Source of the DNA: Nonomuraea sp. MG754425
GTDB lineage: Bacteria; Actinomycetota; Actinomycetes; Streptosporangiales; Streptosporangiaceae
Assembly: GCF_021699195.1 (NCBI RefSeq)
Contig: NZ_SSXE01000013.1
Location: 19,174 to 83,173 of the forward strand
Direction: 5' to 3'
DNA length: 64,000 nucleotides
Shown: piece by piece, positions 30,042 to 41,979 of the stretch
Position numbering within the stretch: the first letter of the stretch is position 1
How the letters are laid out: every line of letters begins with the position of its first letter
Notes under the pieces: model-generated
What the model saw: the letters and a program-made list of their open reading frames with translations, nothing else
Database searches by the model: none
Told to the model about the DNA's origin: nothing
Translations under genes and position numbers: made by a program

Positions 30042-30108
30042 CTCTTGATCGAGCCTGGGGCGCGGAGTGACGATTGGGTTGAGCTGGGCTGACCTTTTCG
30101 GGTAAGCC

Positions 30109-30141
30109 GTTGCGGCTACGTTAACGTGCTGTTCAACCAAA
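30109..30141 (+). promoter_or_regulatory. PHO-box-like triple direct repeat upstream of ppk
   Basis: Three GTT-starting units recur at exactly 11-base steps: GTTGCGGCTAC (30109), GTTAACGTGCT (30120) and GTTCAACCAAA (30131). In Streptomyces, PhoP binds 11-base direct repeats with a GTTCACC-like core, and ppk is a known PhoP target; the last two units fit that core best. The block ends 18 bases before the ppk ATG. Assignment to PhoP is inferred. Confidence 0.6.
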
Positions 30142-30159
30142 CGGGGCAACATACGCCAT

Positions 30160-32212
<2,053 letters not shown>

Positions 32213-32220
<8 letters not shown>

Positions 32221-33049
32221 CCTGCTCCGCGCCGCCGGAGCCGTGGTCTGGAGAGGTGACGAGGCCGCCCCCGAGGTGGCCGTCATCCACCGCCCCCTCT
32301 ACGACGACTGGACCTTCCCCAAGGGCAAGCTGAAGCCCGGGGAGCACGTGATCGCCGGGGGCCTGCGCGAGGTGCGCGAGGAGACCGGCCTGACGGTGCT
32401 GTTCGGGCGGGCGCTGCCGCCCGTCCACTACCTCAGCTCCGGCCAGCTCAAGCGGGTCGACTACTGGGTGGCGCGGGCCACCGGCGACGACGGGTTCGAG
32501 CCCGGCGAGGAGGTGGACGAGCTGCGCTGGCTGCCGGTGCCGGAGGCCAGGCGACTGCTGACCTACGAGTGGGACGCCGGGCTGCTGCGGGCCCTGCGCG
32601 CCGCGCCCCTCGACACGGTGCCCCTCGTCCTGGTGCGGCACGGCTCGGCCGGCTCCAGGAGCGAGTGGCGGGGCGACGACGCGGCCCGCCCGCTCGACGC
32701 CGCCGGGCTCGCCCAGGCGGCGGCCCTGGCCACCGCCCTGCCCGCCTACCGGCCCGAGCTGCTGCTGAGCTCGCCCAGCGTCCGGTGCGTGCAGACGCTG
32801 GAGCCGTTCGCCGCCGGGGCCGCGATCAGGACCGAGCCGCTGCTCAGCGAGGAGAGCCAGGACCCCGAGAAGACGCCCGAGCTGGTCGGGAAGGTGCGCG
32901 TGCCCGCGGCCGTGTGCAGCCACCGCAGGGTGCTGCCGGGCCTGATCGACACCCTGACCGGCAAGGACGTGCACCTGCGCAAGGGCGCGTTCGCGGTGCT
33001 GCACCGGGCCGGCGGGCGGGTGGTCGGCGTCGAGCGCTATCCGGCCTGA
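32213..33049 (+). CDS. MutT1-type Nudix hydrolase with histidine phosphatase domain
   Basis: 278 residues. The Nudix box is [14 protein letters not shown] (about residues 48-61) within an N-terminal Nudix domain; the C-terminal half begins [11 protein letters not shown], the RHG motif of histidine phosphatases, and ends with SHRRVLP. In mycobacterial MutT1 this pair of domains cleaves 8-oxo-(d)GTP or diadenosine polyphosphates. ATG 32213 has GGAGGA six bases upstream and lies within the ppk 3' end, so the two are coupled. Only four bases separate its stop from the convergent P450 gene. Confidence 0.9.
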
Positions 33050-33053
33050 GCGT

Positions 33054-34226
33054 TCACCAGGTCACGGGCAGTTCGGCGTAGCCGTCGGCGATGTGCCCCT
33101 GCCGGCGTGGCAGCTCCCGCTCCGGCGTGGCCAGCCGCAGCCCGGGCAGGCGCCGGAACAGCCGGCTGAACACCGCCGCCAGCTCGACCCTGGCCAGGCC
33201 GGCTCCGATGCAGAAGCGCGGGCCGTAGCCGAAGCTCAGATGCGGGTCGGGCAGCGGGCGGCGCAGGTCGAACACGTCCGGGTCCGGGTAGGTCCGCTCG
33301 TCCCGGTTGGCCGCGCCGGGGGTGATCACGACGGCCTCGCCCCTGCGGATGGTGACGCCGCCGATCTCGATGTCCTCGTGCGCGTACCTGGGCAGGCCGT
33401 GCAGGCTGGGCGCGGCCAGGCGCAGGATCTCCTCGACCGCGGCCGGGGCCAGGCCGGGATCGGCTCTGAGCAGGTCGAGCTGGCCGGGGTTGGCGAGCAG
33501 GAGCAGCACGCCGAAGTCGATGCGGTTGACGGTGGTCTCGTGCCCGGCGAACAGCAGGGTGCCGGCGAGCCGCGCGATCGTCCCGTCGTCGTCGAGTTCG
33601 CGCGCCAGGTCCGACAGGACGTCCTCGGCCGGTTCGCGGCGTTTGCGGTCGATCAGGCCTGCCATGTACCCGCCCAGCTCCTCGCGGGCGGCCGCGCCCG
33701 CCTCCTCGTCGAGCGTGTTCCCCATGCGGTGCGAGAGGCCGCTGAAGTACTCCCTGTCCTCGTACGGCACGCCCAGCAGCCGGCAGATGACCAGCACGGG
33801 CAGCGGGAAGGACAGTTCGGCGTGCAGATCCGCCGGCGGGGTCAGCCCGGCGAGGTGGTCGAGCCGCTCGTCCACGAGCGCGCCGACGTCGCCGTCGAGC
33901 CGCTTCATCCGGCGCGCGGAGAAGGCCGGAGCGAACAGCCCGCGCATGCGGTCGTGCTCGGCCCGCTCCGTGGCCACGTCGCCCGCGGGCCCGCCGAGCA
34001 GGGCGGATCGGGACAGGCGCGGGGCGTTGTCCGGGTCGGGGTGAGAGCGTCCGAGCCGGCCGTCGTTGAACAGGGCGCGGGCGTCGTCGTACCCGCTGAC
34101 CAGCCAGACCTCGTCGCCCACCGGGGTGCGTACCTTCGCGATGCCCTGCTCCGCCCGCAGGTCCCGGTACGCCCCGGGCACCTCGAGCAGGCTGCCGCGT
34201 TCGAAAGGAAGGGAAGGAAGGCTCAT
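33054..34226 (-). CDS. Cytochrome P450
   Basis: 390 residues, typical of soluble bacterial P450s. I-helix oxygen-activation motif LLFAGHETTVNR, K-helix ExxR (EEILRL), the PxxF-type region (DPDVFDLRRP) and the haem loop FGYGPRFCIGAGLARVEL with the axial Cys. It would use a ferredoxin partner, none of which is encoded here. ATG 34226 overlaps the stop of the CYTH/CHAD gene (ATGA), which is unusual company for a P450. The substrate is unknown; it is not in a recognisable biosynthetic cluster. Confidence 0.95.
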   Translation of the reverse strand: MSLPSLPFERGSLLEVPGAYRDLRAEQGIAKVRTPVGDEVWLVSGYDDARALFNDGRLGRSHPDPDNAPRLSRSALLGGPAGDVATERAEHDRMRGLFAPAFSARRMKRLDGDVGALVDERLDHLAGLTPPADLHAELSFPLPVLVICRLLGVPYEDREYFSGLSHRMGNTLDEEAGAAAREELGGYMAGLIDRKRREPAEDVLSDLARELDDDGTIARLAGTLLFAGHETTVNRIDFGVLLLLANPGQLDLLRADPGLAPAAVEEILRLAAPSLHGLPRYAHEDIEIGGVTIRRGEAVVITPGAANRDERTYPDPDVFDLRRPLPDPHLSFGYGPRFCIGAGLARVELAAVFSRLFRRLPGLRLATPERELPRRQGHIADGYAELPVTW

Positions 34227-35701
34227 AGAACCTTGGTAACCGCTTTGACGGTCTCCTTCCAGACTCTGGGGAACTCGGCGTGGGCCCGCTCGGCCACATT
34301 GCGCTCGATCCCGATGAGCAGCCCGTACGTGAAGGTGTCCTCGCCCGCCTGCCGGGCGCTCTCGGCCTCCTTGGCCAGCCGCTCCTGGGCGACCACGCCG
34401 TCCTGGTGCGCGCCCAGGATCTCCTGGACGTTCTCGGCCAGCTTGGCGAGCCGCCCCATGTCGGGGCCCAGGCTCGGCTGGAGGGCCTCGGCGGTGTAAC
34501 GGGCGCGTTTGGCCGCCTTGCGCACGTCGTGCATGGCGAGTTCGCGGCGCTCCAGGTCGTCGATGGCCTGGGCGGCGTCGTACCGCTTGGTCACCCGGCC
34601 CCAGTTGGCCGCGGCGATGCCGCGCAGCTCGTCCTGGGCCTGCCTGGCCGCCGCCTTGCCCAGGACGGGACCGCCGACGAGCCGGTCGAGCGCGTCGAGC
34701 AGCAGGTAGTAGCGGTCCCCGCTGAGCGTCTCCTTGATCCGCCCGTACGCCTCCTGCTCGCGTTCGAGCAGGTCGGAGCCGAGGCGGGCCTGGATGGGGC
34801 CCGTGACCAGCTCCGGCGCGAGGCCGGCCAGCTCCTTGGCGAACCTGGCCCTGATCACCTCGAGGTCGCGGGCCTCGCCGAGGACGGTGCCGAGCCAGCG
34901 CAGCTCCTCCTGCAGCGGCTCGGTCTCGCTCACGATGGTCTTGAACGCCTTGAGCGCGCTGCGCAGCCGTCTGGCGGCCACGCGCATCTGGTGGACGGCG
35001 TCCTCTTCGGCCCTGCGGACCTGCGGATCCTGGGACAGCAGCGCCTTGACCTGGCCTTCCAGGTAGCCCATGACGATCTCGCCGGCACTGCCGGACTTCG
35101 TGGGGGCGGTGGGGAGCGGGGCGGGCTCCAGGAGCTTGGCGAGCTTGCTGGCGGCGCCGGACGGGGCGGCGCCGGCCTTCCTGAGCCGCTTGCCGACCTT
35201 GGCCAGCACGCGGGTGGTGCCGTCCTCGAGGAGTTCGGCCTCGACCTCGCGCCATCGTACGATCTTGGGCTCGTCGCCGAACACGGTGCCCTTGACGCGG
35301 TCGTCGGCCACCTCGACCAGCCTGCGCGCGCCGTCGCTCAGGACCGTGACGCTCCTGCGGGTGTCGAGTTCGGCGACCTGCCGCAGCTCCGCGCCGCGGG
35401 TGTAGGCGCGGACCAGTTCGGCCAGCTCCTCCGGGACGACCTTGGTGCCGCGCGTGAGCGGGTGGGTGATCTCCTGGCGCACGCCCTTGGCCTTGGGGAG
35501 CTTCAGGTGCCAGCCCGCGTCGGAGCCGCCGCGCCTGCGCCGCAGGGTGACGCCCCGGGAGGCCAGCCTCAGGTCGGGCGTGTCGTAGTAGAGAGCCACG
35601 AGCCGGTAGCTCTCGGGGCCGGTGACGTCCCCGAGACCGCTGAGGTCGGGGAGCCGGTACTCCGGGGGGACGTCGAACTTGTCCTCGATCTCGATGCCCA
35701 C
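34223..35701 (-). CDS. CYTH and CHAD domain protein
   Basis: 492 residues. The N-terminal 200 residues are a CYTH (triphosphate tunnel) domain with the ExExK motif in MGIEIEDKFDVP. Residues about 215-490 are CHAD, with conserved His/Arg helices HQMRVAARRLRSALKAFK and MHDVRKAAKRARYTAEAL. CHAD domains bind polyphosphate, and CYTH domains often hydrolyse triphosphate or polyphosphate, so a polyphosphate-linked role is reasonable, and ppk is only 2 kb away on the other strand. The GTG start has GAGG upstream. Coupled by a 4-base overlap to the P450 gene. Confidence 0.93.
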   Translation of the reverse strand: MGIEIEDKFDVPPEYRLPDLSGLGDVTGPESYRLVALYYDTPDLRLASRGVTLRRRRGGSDAGWHLKLPKAKGVRQEITHPLTRGTKVVPEELAELVRAYTRGAELRQVAELDTRRSVTVLSDGARRLVEVADDRVKGTVFGDEPKIVRWREVEAELLEDGTTRVLAKVGKRLRKAGAAPSGAASKLAKLLEPAPLPTAPTKSGSAGEIVMGYLEGQVKALLSQDPQVRRAEEDAVHQMRVAARRLRSALKAFKTIVSETEPLQEELRWLGTVLGEARDLEVIRARFAKELAGLAPELVTGPIQARLGSDLLEREQEAYGRIKETLSGDRYYLLLDALDRLVGGPVLGKAAARQAQDELRGIAAANWGRVTKRYDAAQAIDDLERRELAMHDVRKAAKRARYTAEALQPSLGPDMGRLAKLAENVQEILGAHQDGVVAQERLAKEAESARQAGEDTFTYGLLIGIERNVAERAHAEFPRVWKETVKAVTKVL

Positions 35702-35753
35702 TACACCTCACAAGTGTCCGGTTTCGGACCATGATGCCACCGGAAGGTGAACA

Positions 35754-36104
35754 TCACACGGCTTGGAGGAGTTCGATTCTGTTGCCCACCGGGTCGGCGA
35801 CATAGATTCGTCGATACCCAGGGAACAGGTCATCTGACGTCGCATCGGGCAATTTTCCGCGGTAGACGTCGAGATCGTCCACCAAGAAGGCGGGGTGGGC
35901 CTTGCGGGCGGGCCTGAAGTCCTCCTCGATGCCGAGATGCACCTCCACCCCCTCGCCCCTGAACCAGACACCCCCGCGCCCGGCCAGCCCGGGAGGCTTG
36001 GGCACCTCGCGCAGGCCCAGCACACCGGCGTAGAACTCCCGCAACCGCGGCTCGCTGCCCGCCGGCGCGGCGAGCTGGACGTGGTGCAGCGCCCTGACCG
36101 TCAT
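35754..36104 (-). CDS. VOC family (glyoxalase/dioxygenase fold) protein
   Basis: 116 residues, one vicinal-oxygen-chelate unit: LHHVQLAAPAGSEPRLREFY at the N-terminus, then VEVHLGIEEDF and a C-terminal DPVGNRIELLQAV. His of LHHVQL, His of EVHLG and Glu of RIELL are candidate metal ligands. The family includes glyoxalases, extradiol dioxygenases and resistance proteins; function here is unknown. The ATG overlaps the stop of tam (ATGA), so it should be expressed under TamR control. Confidence 0.85.
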   Translation of the reverse strand: MTVRALHHVQLAAPAGSEPRLREFYAGVLGLREVPKPPGLAGRGGVWFRGEGVEVHLGIEEDFRPARKAHPAFLVDDLDVYRGKLPDATSDDLFPGYRRIYVADPVGNRIELLQAV

Positions 36105-36871
36105 TTCTGCGCCACCACGAAGATCCGCCGGAACGGGAAGGGCGTGCCGTAACCGCGCGCCGGATACGCCTCGGCGAGCGGCTTGGCCAGGTCCTGCTTG
36201 AAGCGCCGCTGCTCGTCGGGGTCGAGGCGGTCGAGGATCGGGCGCAGGGCGGTGCCGGAGACCCAGTCGAGCACCGGGTGGTCACCCTGCAGCACGTGCA
36301 CGTACGTCGTCTCCCACGCGTCCACCTGCGAGCCGCCGTCGTTGAGCAGATCGACGTACTCCAGCGGCTCGCCGACGGGCATGCCCCTGCTGAACTCGCC
36401 CAGCCGGTCGGCCCAGGCCCGGGAGGCGCACAGCTCGCGGATCGCGACGTGGCTGGGGGCGTCGAAGTTGCCCGGCACCTGGAAGGCCAGCCAGCCGCCG
36501 GGGGCCAGTTCCTCGACCCAGTGCTCCAGCACGGCGCGGTGCTCGGGCACCCACTGCAGGACGGCGTTGGAGACGAGCACGTCCATGGGCCGGTCGGGAC
36601 GCCAGGTGGCGACGTCGGCCACCGCGAACCTGACCTGCGTCTCGAGCTTGCGAGCCTTGGTGATCATGGCCGGTGAGGAGTCGAAGCCCTCCACGACCGC
36701 GCCGGGCCAGCGGGTGGCCAGCTCCGTGGTGAGTTCGCCGCTGCCGCAGCCCGCGTCCACGACATAATCGGGTGCGACGGCCCCCACCCTGGAGATCAGC
36801 TCGACGAAGGGCCGTGACCGCTCGTCGGCGTAGACGGCGTACGTCACGGGGTCCCAGATATCTCTTGACAT
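36101..36871 (-). CDS. tam: Trans-aconitate 2-methyltransferase
   Basis: 256 residues. Starts MSRDIWDPVTYAVYADERSR, which is typical of Tam; SAM-binding motif VVDAGCGSGELTTELATRWP, VEGFDSSPAMITKA and NAVLQWVPEH, which is the Tam-type motif. It methylates trans-aconitate, an inhibitor of aconitase formed from citrate-cycle cis-aconitate. It is divergent from a MarR/TamR gene across a palindrome-rich 57-base gap, the same arrangement as tam/tamR of Streptomyces. The predicted transcript start is about two bases before the ATG, so the mRNA may be leaderless. Confidence 0.9.
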   Translation of the reverse strand: MSRDIWDPVTYAVYADERSRPFVELISRVGAVAPDYVVDAGCGSGELTTELATRWPGAVVEGFDSSPAMITKARKLETQVRFAVADVATWRPDRPMDVLVSNAVLQWVPEHRAVLEHWVEELAPGGWLAFQVPGNFDAPSHVAIRELCASRAWADRLGEFSRGMPVGEPLEYVDLLNDGGSQVDAWETTYVHVLQGDHPVLDWVSGTALRPILDRLDPDEQRRFKQDLAKPLAEAYPARGYGTPFPFRRIFVVAQK

Positions 36872-36920
36872 GAAGATAATTGATATCGAGAGAGATATCT
36901 CGATGTCAAGACAGTACACT
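36856..36920. promoter_or_regulatory. Divergent tam/tamR promoter with TamR operator
   Basis: The main palindrome has arms TTGATATCGAGA (36880-36891) and TCTCGATGTCAA (36898-36909), matching at 11 of 12, with GAGATATCTC perfect at its centre-right. A second AGATATCT lies at 36856-36863. On the minus strand TTGACA (36904-36909) and TATCAA (36880-36885), 18 bases apart, form a good promoter for tam inside the palindrome; on the plus strand TACACT (36915-36920) could serve tamR. Such layout implies that TamR represses both genes. Confidence 0.75.
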
Positions 36921-36928
36921 CTTGTGTC

Positions 36929-37435
36929 ATGACGGAGGATGGTAGAGACGAGGTCGATCGCCTCGTCGCGGCTTGGCGGGCGGAGCGCCCCGACCTCGAC
37001 GTCGAGCCGCTCCAGGTGCTCTCAAGAGTGTCACGACTCGCCAAACATCTCGACCGTGCCCGCCGTGCGGCCTTCGCCGAGCACGATCTCGAGCCGTGGG
37101 AGTTCGACGTGCTCACCGCGCTGCGGCGGGCGGGCGAGCCCTACGAGCTCAGCCCCGGAGCCCTGCTGCGGGCCACCCTGGTGACCTCCGGCACGATGAC
37201 CAACCGCATCGACCGGCTGGCGCAGGCGGGCCTGGTACGCCGGCGGCCCGATCCCGAGGACCGGCGCGGGGTGCTGGTCTCCCTCACCGACCCGGGCCTG
37301 GCCCGGGTGGACGCCGCCTTCGACGACCTGCTGCGCAGGGAGCGGGAGCTGCTGTCGGGGCTGGCGGGCGAGAACCAACGGGTGCTGGCCGCGCTCCTGC
37401 GCACGCTCCTCACCCCCTTCGACTCCCCTGGCTGA
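36929..37435 (+). CDS. tamR: MarR-family regulator, TamR-like
   Basis: 168 residues. Winged helix with an extra N-terminal helix (TEDGRDEVDRLVAAWRAERP), as in the PecS/UrtR/TamR group; the WxxxRPDLD segment in that helix is characteristic. Core: EPWEFDVLTALRRAGEPY, SPGALLRATLVTSGTMTNRIDRL and wing RRRPDPEDRRGVLV. In Streptomyces TamR responds to citrate, cis- and trans-aconitate and isocitrate and controls tam and aconitase. Divergent to tam. No ribosome site is obvious before the ATG, so the message may be leaderless or nearly so. Confidence 0.85.
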   Translation: MTEDGRDEVDRLVAAWRAERPDLDVEPLQVLSRVSRLAKHLDRARRAAFAEHDLEPWEFDVLTALRRAGEPYELSPGALLRATLVTSGTMTNRIDRLAQAGLVRRRPDPEDRRGVLVSLTDPGLARVDAAFDDLLRRERELLSGLAGENQRVLAALLRTLLTPFDSPG

Positions 37436-37445
37436 CCCCGGCGGC

Positions 37446-37474
37446 CCCGGGCGACGGCGAGCGCCGCGCCCGGG
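37446..37474. terminator. Bidirectional hairpin terminator between tamR and the ABC-F gene
   Basis: CCCGGGCG-A-CGGCG (37446-37459) pairs with CGCCGCGCCCGGG (37462-37474), with one bulged A and a 2-base loop: a 13-base-pair stem placed between two convergent stops (37435 and 37480). Confidence 0.75.
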
Positions 37475-37479
37475 CAGGG

Positions 37480-39306
<1,827 letters not shown>

Positions 39307-39359
39307 GGCCTTCCCAGGGTATCGGCTTCCCGGTGGCCTCCCGGACCGGTGACCTCGGG

Positions 39360-40262
39360 TCAGATGAGGGTGGCGCCCTGGACGGGGCCGTGGGCGGCCA
39401 CCGCGGTGTGGGCGGCGCCCGTGGCGGTCAGGCTGTGGGCCAGGTCGCGGGCGTGGGTGGCGTCGATGGCGAGGAAGGCGCAGGTGGGGCCCGAGCCGGA
39501 GACGATCGCGCCGAGCGCTCCGTGCTGGCGGCCCGAGTCGAGGGTCGGCGCGAGCTCGGGGCGCAGGTTGAGCGTGGCGCTCTGGAGGTCGTTGCTGAGG
39601 TTGGAGCCGAGGGCGTAGGCGTCGCCGGTGCCGAGGGCCTCCATCAGCGAGTCGTTGAGCTGGGGCCAGGGCACCTCGGTGCCGGTGCTCTCCCTGAGAC
39701 GGTCGCACTCGGCGTACACGCTGGCCGTGGAGAGCCCGCCGTTGGCCAGCGCGAACACCCAGTGGAACGTGCCCCCGGTGGGCAGCTCGCTCAACTGCTC
39801 GCCCCGCCCGGTGCCGACGGCCGTGCCGCCGATCAGCGAGAACGGCACGTCGCTGCCCAGGTCGCCGGCGATCTCCATCAGGTCGTCGAGGGGCAGCCCC
39901 AGGCCCCAGAGCTCGTTGCAGGCCACCAGCGCGCCGGCCGCGTCGGCGCTGCCGCCCGCCATGCCGCCCGCGACGGGGATGTCCTTCTGGATGATCAGGT
40001 CGGCGCCGTAGGTGCGGCCCGCGTGCTTGGCGAGGGCGTGCGCGGCGCGGATCGCCAGGTTGGAGCCGTCGGTCGGCACCTGGTCGGACCACTTACCGTT
40101 GACCTGCACCGTGATCGAATCGGACTCCTTCGCCACCACCTCGTCGAAGATCGACACTGCGTGGAAGACGTTGACCAGGTCGTGGAAGCCATCTTCCCTG
40201 AGCGGGCCGACAGAAAGCTGCACGTTGACCTTCGCGGGCACACGTACGGTCACCGAACTCAT
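39360..40262 (-). CDS. ispE: 4-diphosphocytidyl-2-C-methyl-D-erythritol kinase
   Basis: 300 residues of GHMP kinase fold: SVTVRVPAKVNVQLSVGP with the substrate Lys/Asn, PVAGGMAGGSADAAGALVA as the ATP loop, and GAIVSGSGPTCAFLA near the C-terminus. It phosphorylates CDP-ME in the MEP isoprenoid pathway. ATG 40262 (MSSVTVRV) is the likely start; a GTG 42 bases upstream stays open. Normally next to rsmA; here a TetR/SDR pair separates them. Confidence 0.95.
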   Translation of the reverse strand: MSSVTVRVPAKVNVQLSVGPLREDGFHDLVNVFHAVSIFDEVVAKESDSITVQVNGKWSDQVPTDGSNLAIRAAHALAKHAGRTYGADLIIQKDIPVAGGMAGGSADAAGALVACNELWGLGLPLDDLMEIAGDLGSDVPFSLIGGTAVGTGRGEQLSELPTGGTFHWVFALANGGLSTASVYAECDRLRESTGTEVPWPQLNDSLMEALGTGDAYALGSNLSNDLQSATLNLRPELAPTLDSGRQHGALGAIVSGSGPTCAFLAIDATHARDLAHSLTATGAAHTAVAAHGPVQGATLI

Positions 40263-40373
40263 CGATCTTCTGCCACTCTCATCGCTTGCCGGGGTCAAGG
40301 ACACTCGATGTTATCCAGGCCCGCCGCTCTGACATGCGGTTCTTGAAATATGACCGCGGGTTCCGCGCAGTCA

Positions 40374-41000
40374 TCAACACAGAGAGTCAAGTTGATGGGC
40401 ATTTGCCGGGCCGCCGGGCGCGGCCTGTTCCCCCTCCGCGCGCAGGCCGTGCAGGAAGAAGGACAGGCACCGGCGCCAGGCCCCGGGTGCCGTCTCCATG
40501 GACTCGCGGATGACTTGTGACATTGCCCATACCAGGGTGACCAGGTCTTGCGACCCGAAGTCGGGACGGAGCCGGCCGGCCGCCCTGGCGCGTTCGATGA
40601 TCCGCTCGGCGTCCGCGAAGCCCCGGCCGCATGCCTGGCCCACGTCGGTGGCCAGCGAGAAGCTCTGGGCCAGGGCGTCGTTCAGGCTGTGGTCCTCGGC
40701 CTGGAGGGCGAAGAGCCCTTCGAGGAAGCCGACGAACCCGGCCCAGGGGTCGGGGTCGGCCAGCGCCTTCGAGGTGACCTGTTCGAGAGCCGCCAGCCGC
40801 TGGGGAAGGATCGCGTCGAGGAGCGCCTCACGGGTCGGGAAGTGGTTGTAGAGGGTGCCGATGCTGACCCCCGCCCGGCGCGCGATGTGCTCCAGGGGGG
40901 CGTCGAGACCGCGCTCGGCGAAGATCTGGGTGGCCGCGCCCAGCAGTTTGTCGCGGTTGCGCGCGGCGTCGGAGCGCAGCGGCTTGGATTCGGCTGCCAT
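40374..41000 (-). CDS. TetR-family regulator
   Basis: 208 residues. HTH: RSDAARNRDKLLGAATQIFA, then APLEHIARRAGVSIGTLYNHF and PTREALLDAIL. The C-terminal helical domain is of the common YsiA/SdpR-like type with no recognisable ligand. It is divergent from an SDR gene, and the 99-base gap carries two related GAGG/CCTC inverted repeats, one next to each start, so autoregulation and SDR control are likely. Start ATG 41000. Confidence 0.9.
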   Translation of the reverse strand: MAAESKPLRSDAARNRDKLLGAATQIFAERGLDAPLEHIARRAGVSIGTLYNHFPTREALLDAILPQRLAALEQVTSKALADPDPWAGFVGFLEGLFALQAEDHSLNDALAQSFSLATDVGQACGRGFADAERIIERARAAGRLRPDFGSQDLVTLVWAMSQVIRESMETAPGAWRRCLSFFLHGLRAEGEQAAPGGPANAHQLDSLC

Positions 41001-41014
41001 CCGCCCATCATACG

Positions 41015-41077
41015 AAATCGAGGCAACCCTCAAGTTTGTGCTACGGTCGCGACTGAAATTGAGGGAGCCCTCGATTT
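41015..41077. promoter_or_regulatory. Paired operator-like repeats between the TetR and SDR genes
   Basis: Site B: AAATTGAGGG (41056-41065) and CCCTCGATTT (41068-41077), 9 of 10 matched, spacer AG. Site A: AAATCGAGG (41015-41023) with CCCTCAAGTTT (41027-41037), a less regular version with the same half-sites. Site B ends 22 bases before the SDR start; site A begins 14 bases before the TetR start. Confidence 0.65.
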
Positions 41078-41099
41078 AGCTCTGGAGGAAGGCATCGCC

Positions 41100-41831
41100 A
41101 TGTCCGCAGCAGCACGCAAGACTGCCGTCGTCATCGGAGCGGGGCCGGGTCTCGGCATGTCCGTCGCGCATCGGTTCGGGCGCGAGGGCTACGCCGTGGC
41201 GCTGGTCTCACGTACCGGGTCCCGGCACGCCGGATACCTGGCGGCGCTGGCCGAGGCGGGGGTCGAGGCCGCCGCCTTCGTCGCCGACGTACGGGACCGC
41301 GACCGGGCCAGGGCCGCCGTGGACGCGATCGGCGCGCGGTTCGGCGCGATCGACGTCCTCTACTACGGCCCCGCGATCACCGATCTGGACGCCCCGCCCG
41401 CGCCCATCACCGGCATCACGGTGGCGGACGTCCAGGACGCGATGAACGTCGTCTACCCGGCGGTCGACCTGGTCGGCAGGGTGCTGCCGGGCATGATCGA
41501 GAGAGGCGGCGGCGGGCTGCTGTTCGCCGGGGGCCTCAGCGCCGTCATGCCGATGCCCGCGCTCGGCGGCCTGGCGATCTCGGCGGCGGCGCTGCGCAAC
41601 TACGCGCTGACGCTCAACGCGGCGCTGGCCGGTCAGGGCGTCTACGCGGGCAGCCTGATCATCGGCGGGCTGATCGAACGCGGGGACATCCACCAGGCGG
41701 TGACGGCCCAGCCGGAACGGTTCGGCGACGTGGGGAACAGCACCCTCGACCCCGACCTGATCGCCGACGCCGCCTGGGACCTCTACACCGGACGCGACCG
41801 GCCCGAGGCCACGTTCAGCGCCTTCGCCTGA
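41100..41831 (+). CDS. SDR-family oxidoreductase-like protein lacking YxxxK
   Basis: 243 residues. The N-terminal dinucleotide site is VVIGAGPGLGMSVAHRFGRE (TGxxxGxG-like, here GAGPGLG), with FVADVRDRDRAR and a modified NNAG region (LYYGPAI). At the expected catalytic position the sequence reads MPALGGLAISAAALRNYALT, with no Tyr-x-x-x-Lys, so classical SDR catalysis is doubtful. ATG 41100 has GGAGGAAGG upstream. Expression is probably controlled by the divergent TetR protein. Substrate unknown. Confidence 0.82.
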   Translation: MSAAARKTAVVIGAGPGLGMSVAHRFGREGYAVALVSRTGSRHAGYLAALAEAGVEAAAFVADVRDRDRARAAVDAIGARFGAIDVLYYGPAITDLDAPPAPITGITVADVQDAMNVVYPAVDLVGRVLPGMIERGGGGLLFAGGLSAVMPMPALGGLAISAAALRNYALTLNAALAGQGVYAGSLIIGGLIERGDIHQAVTAQPERFGDVGNSTLDPDLIADAAWDLYTGRDRPEATFSAFA

Positions 41832-41979
41832 CGGAACGCCTTCGCGTGCGGGCCGGATGCCTCCACCCGAAGTGCCGGCACCGCCGGGTGCGGGTGCGAG
41901 CCTCCGAGCGCCGGTCCGGCTCTCTCTTGCGACCGCCACATGTGCGGGTCGGGTGTCTGTGTGTCGAGGTGGTGCGTGG

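Noticed and set aside
41832..41979. Possible terminator hairpins between the SDR and rsmA genes
   Set aside because: Only short GC-rich repeats (for example CACCCG/CGGGTG) are seen, not better than expected for this base composition.
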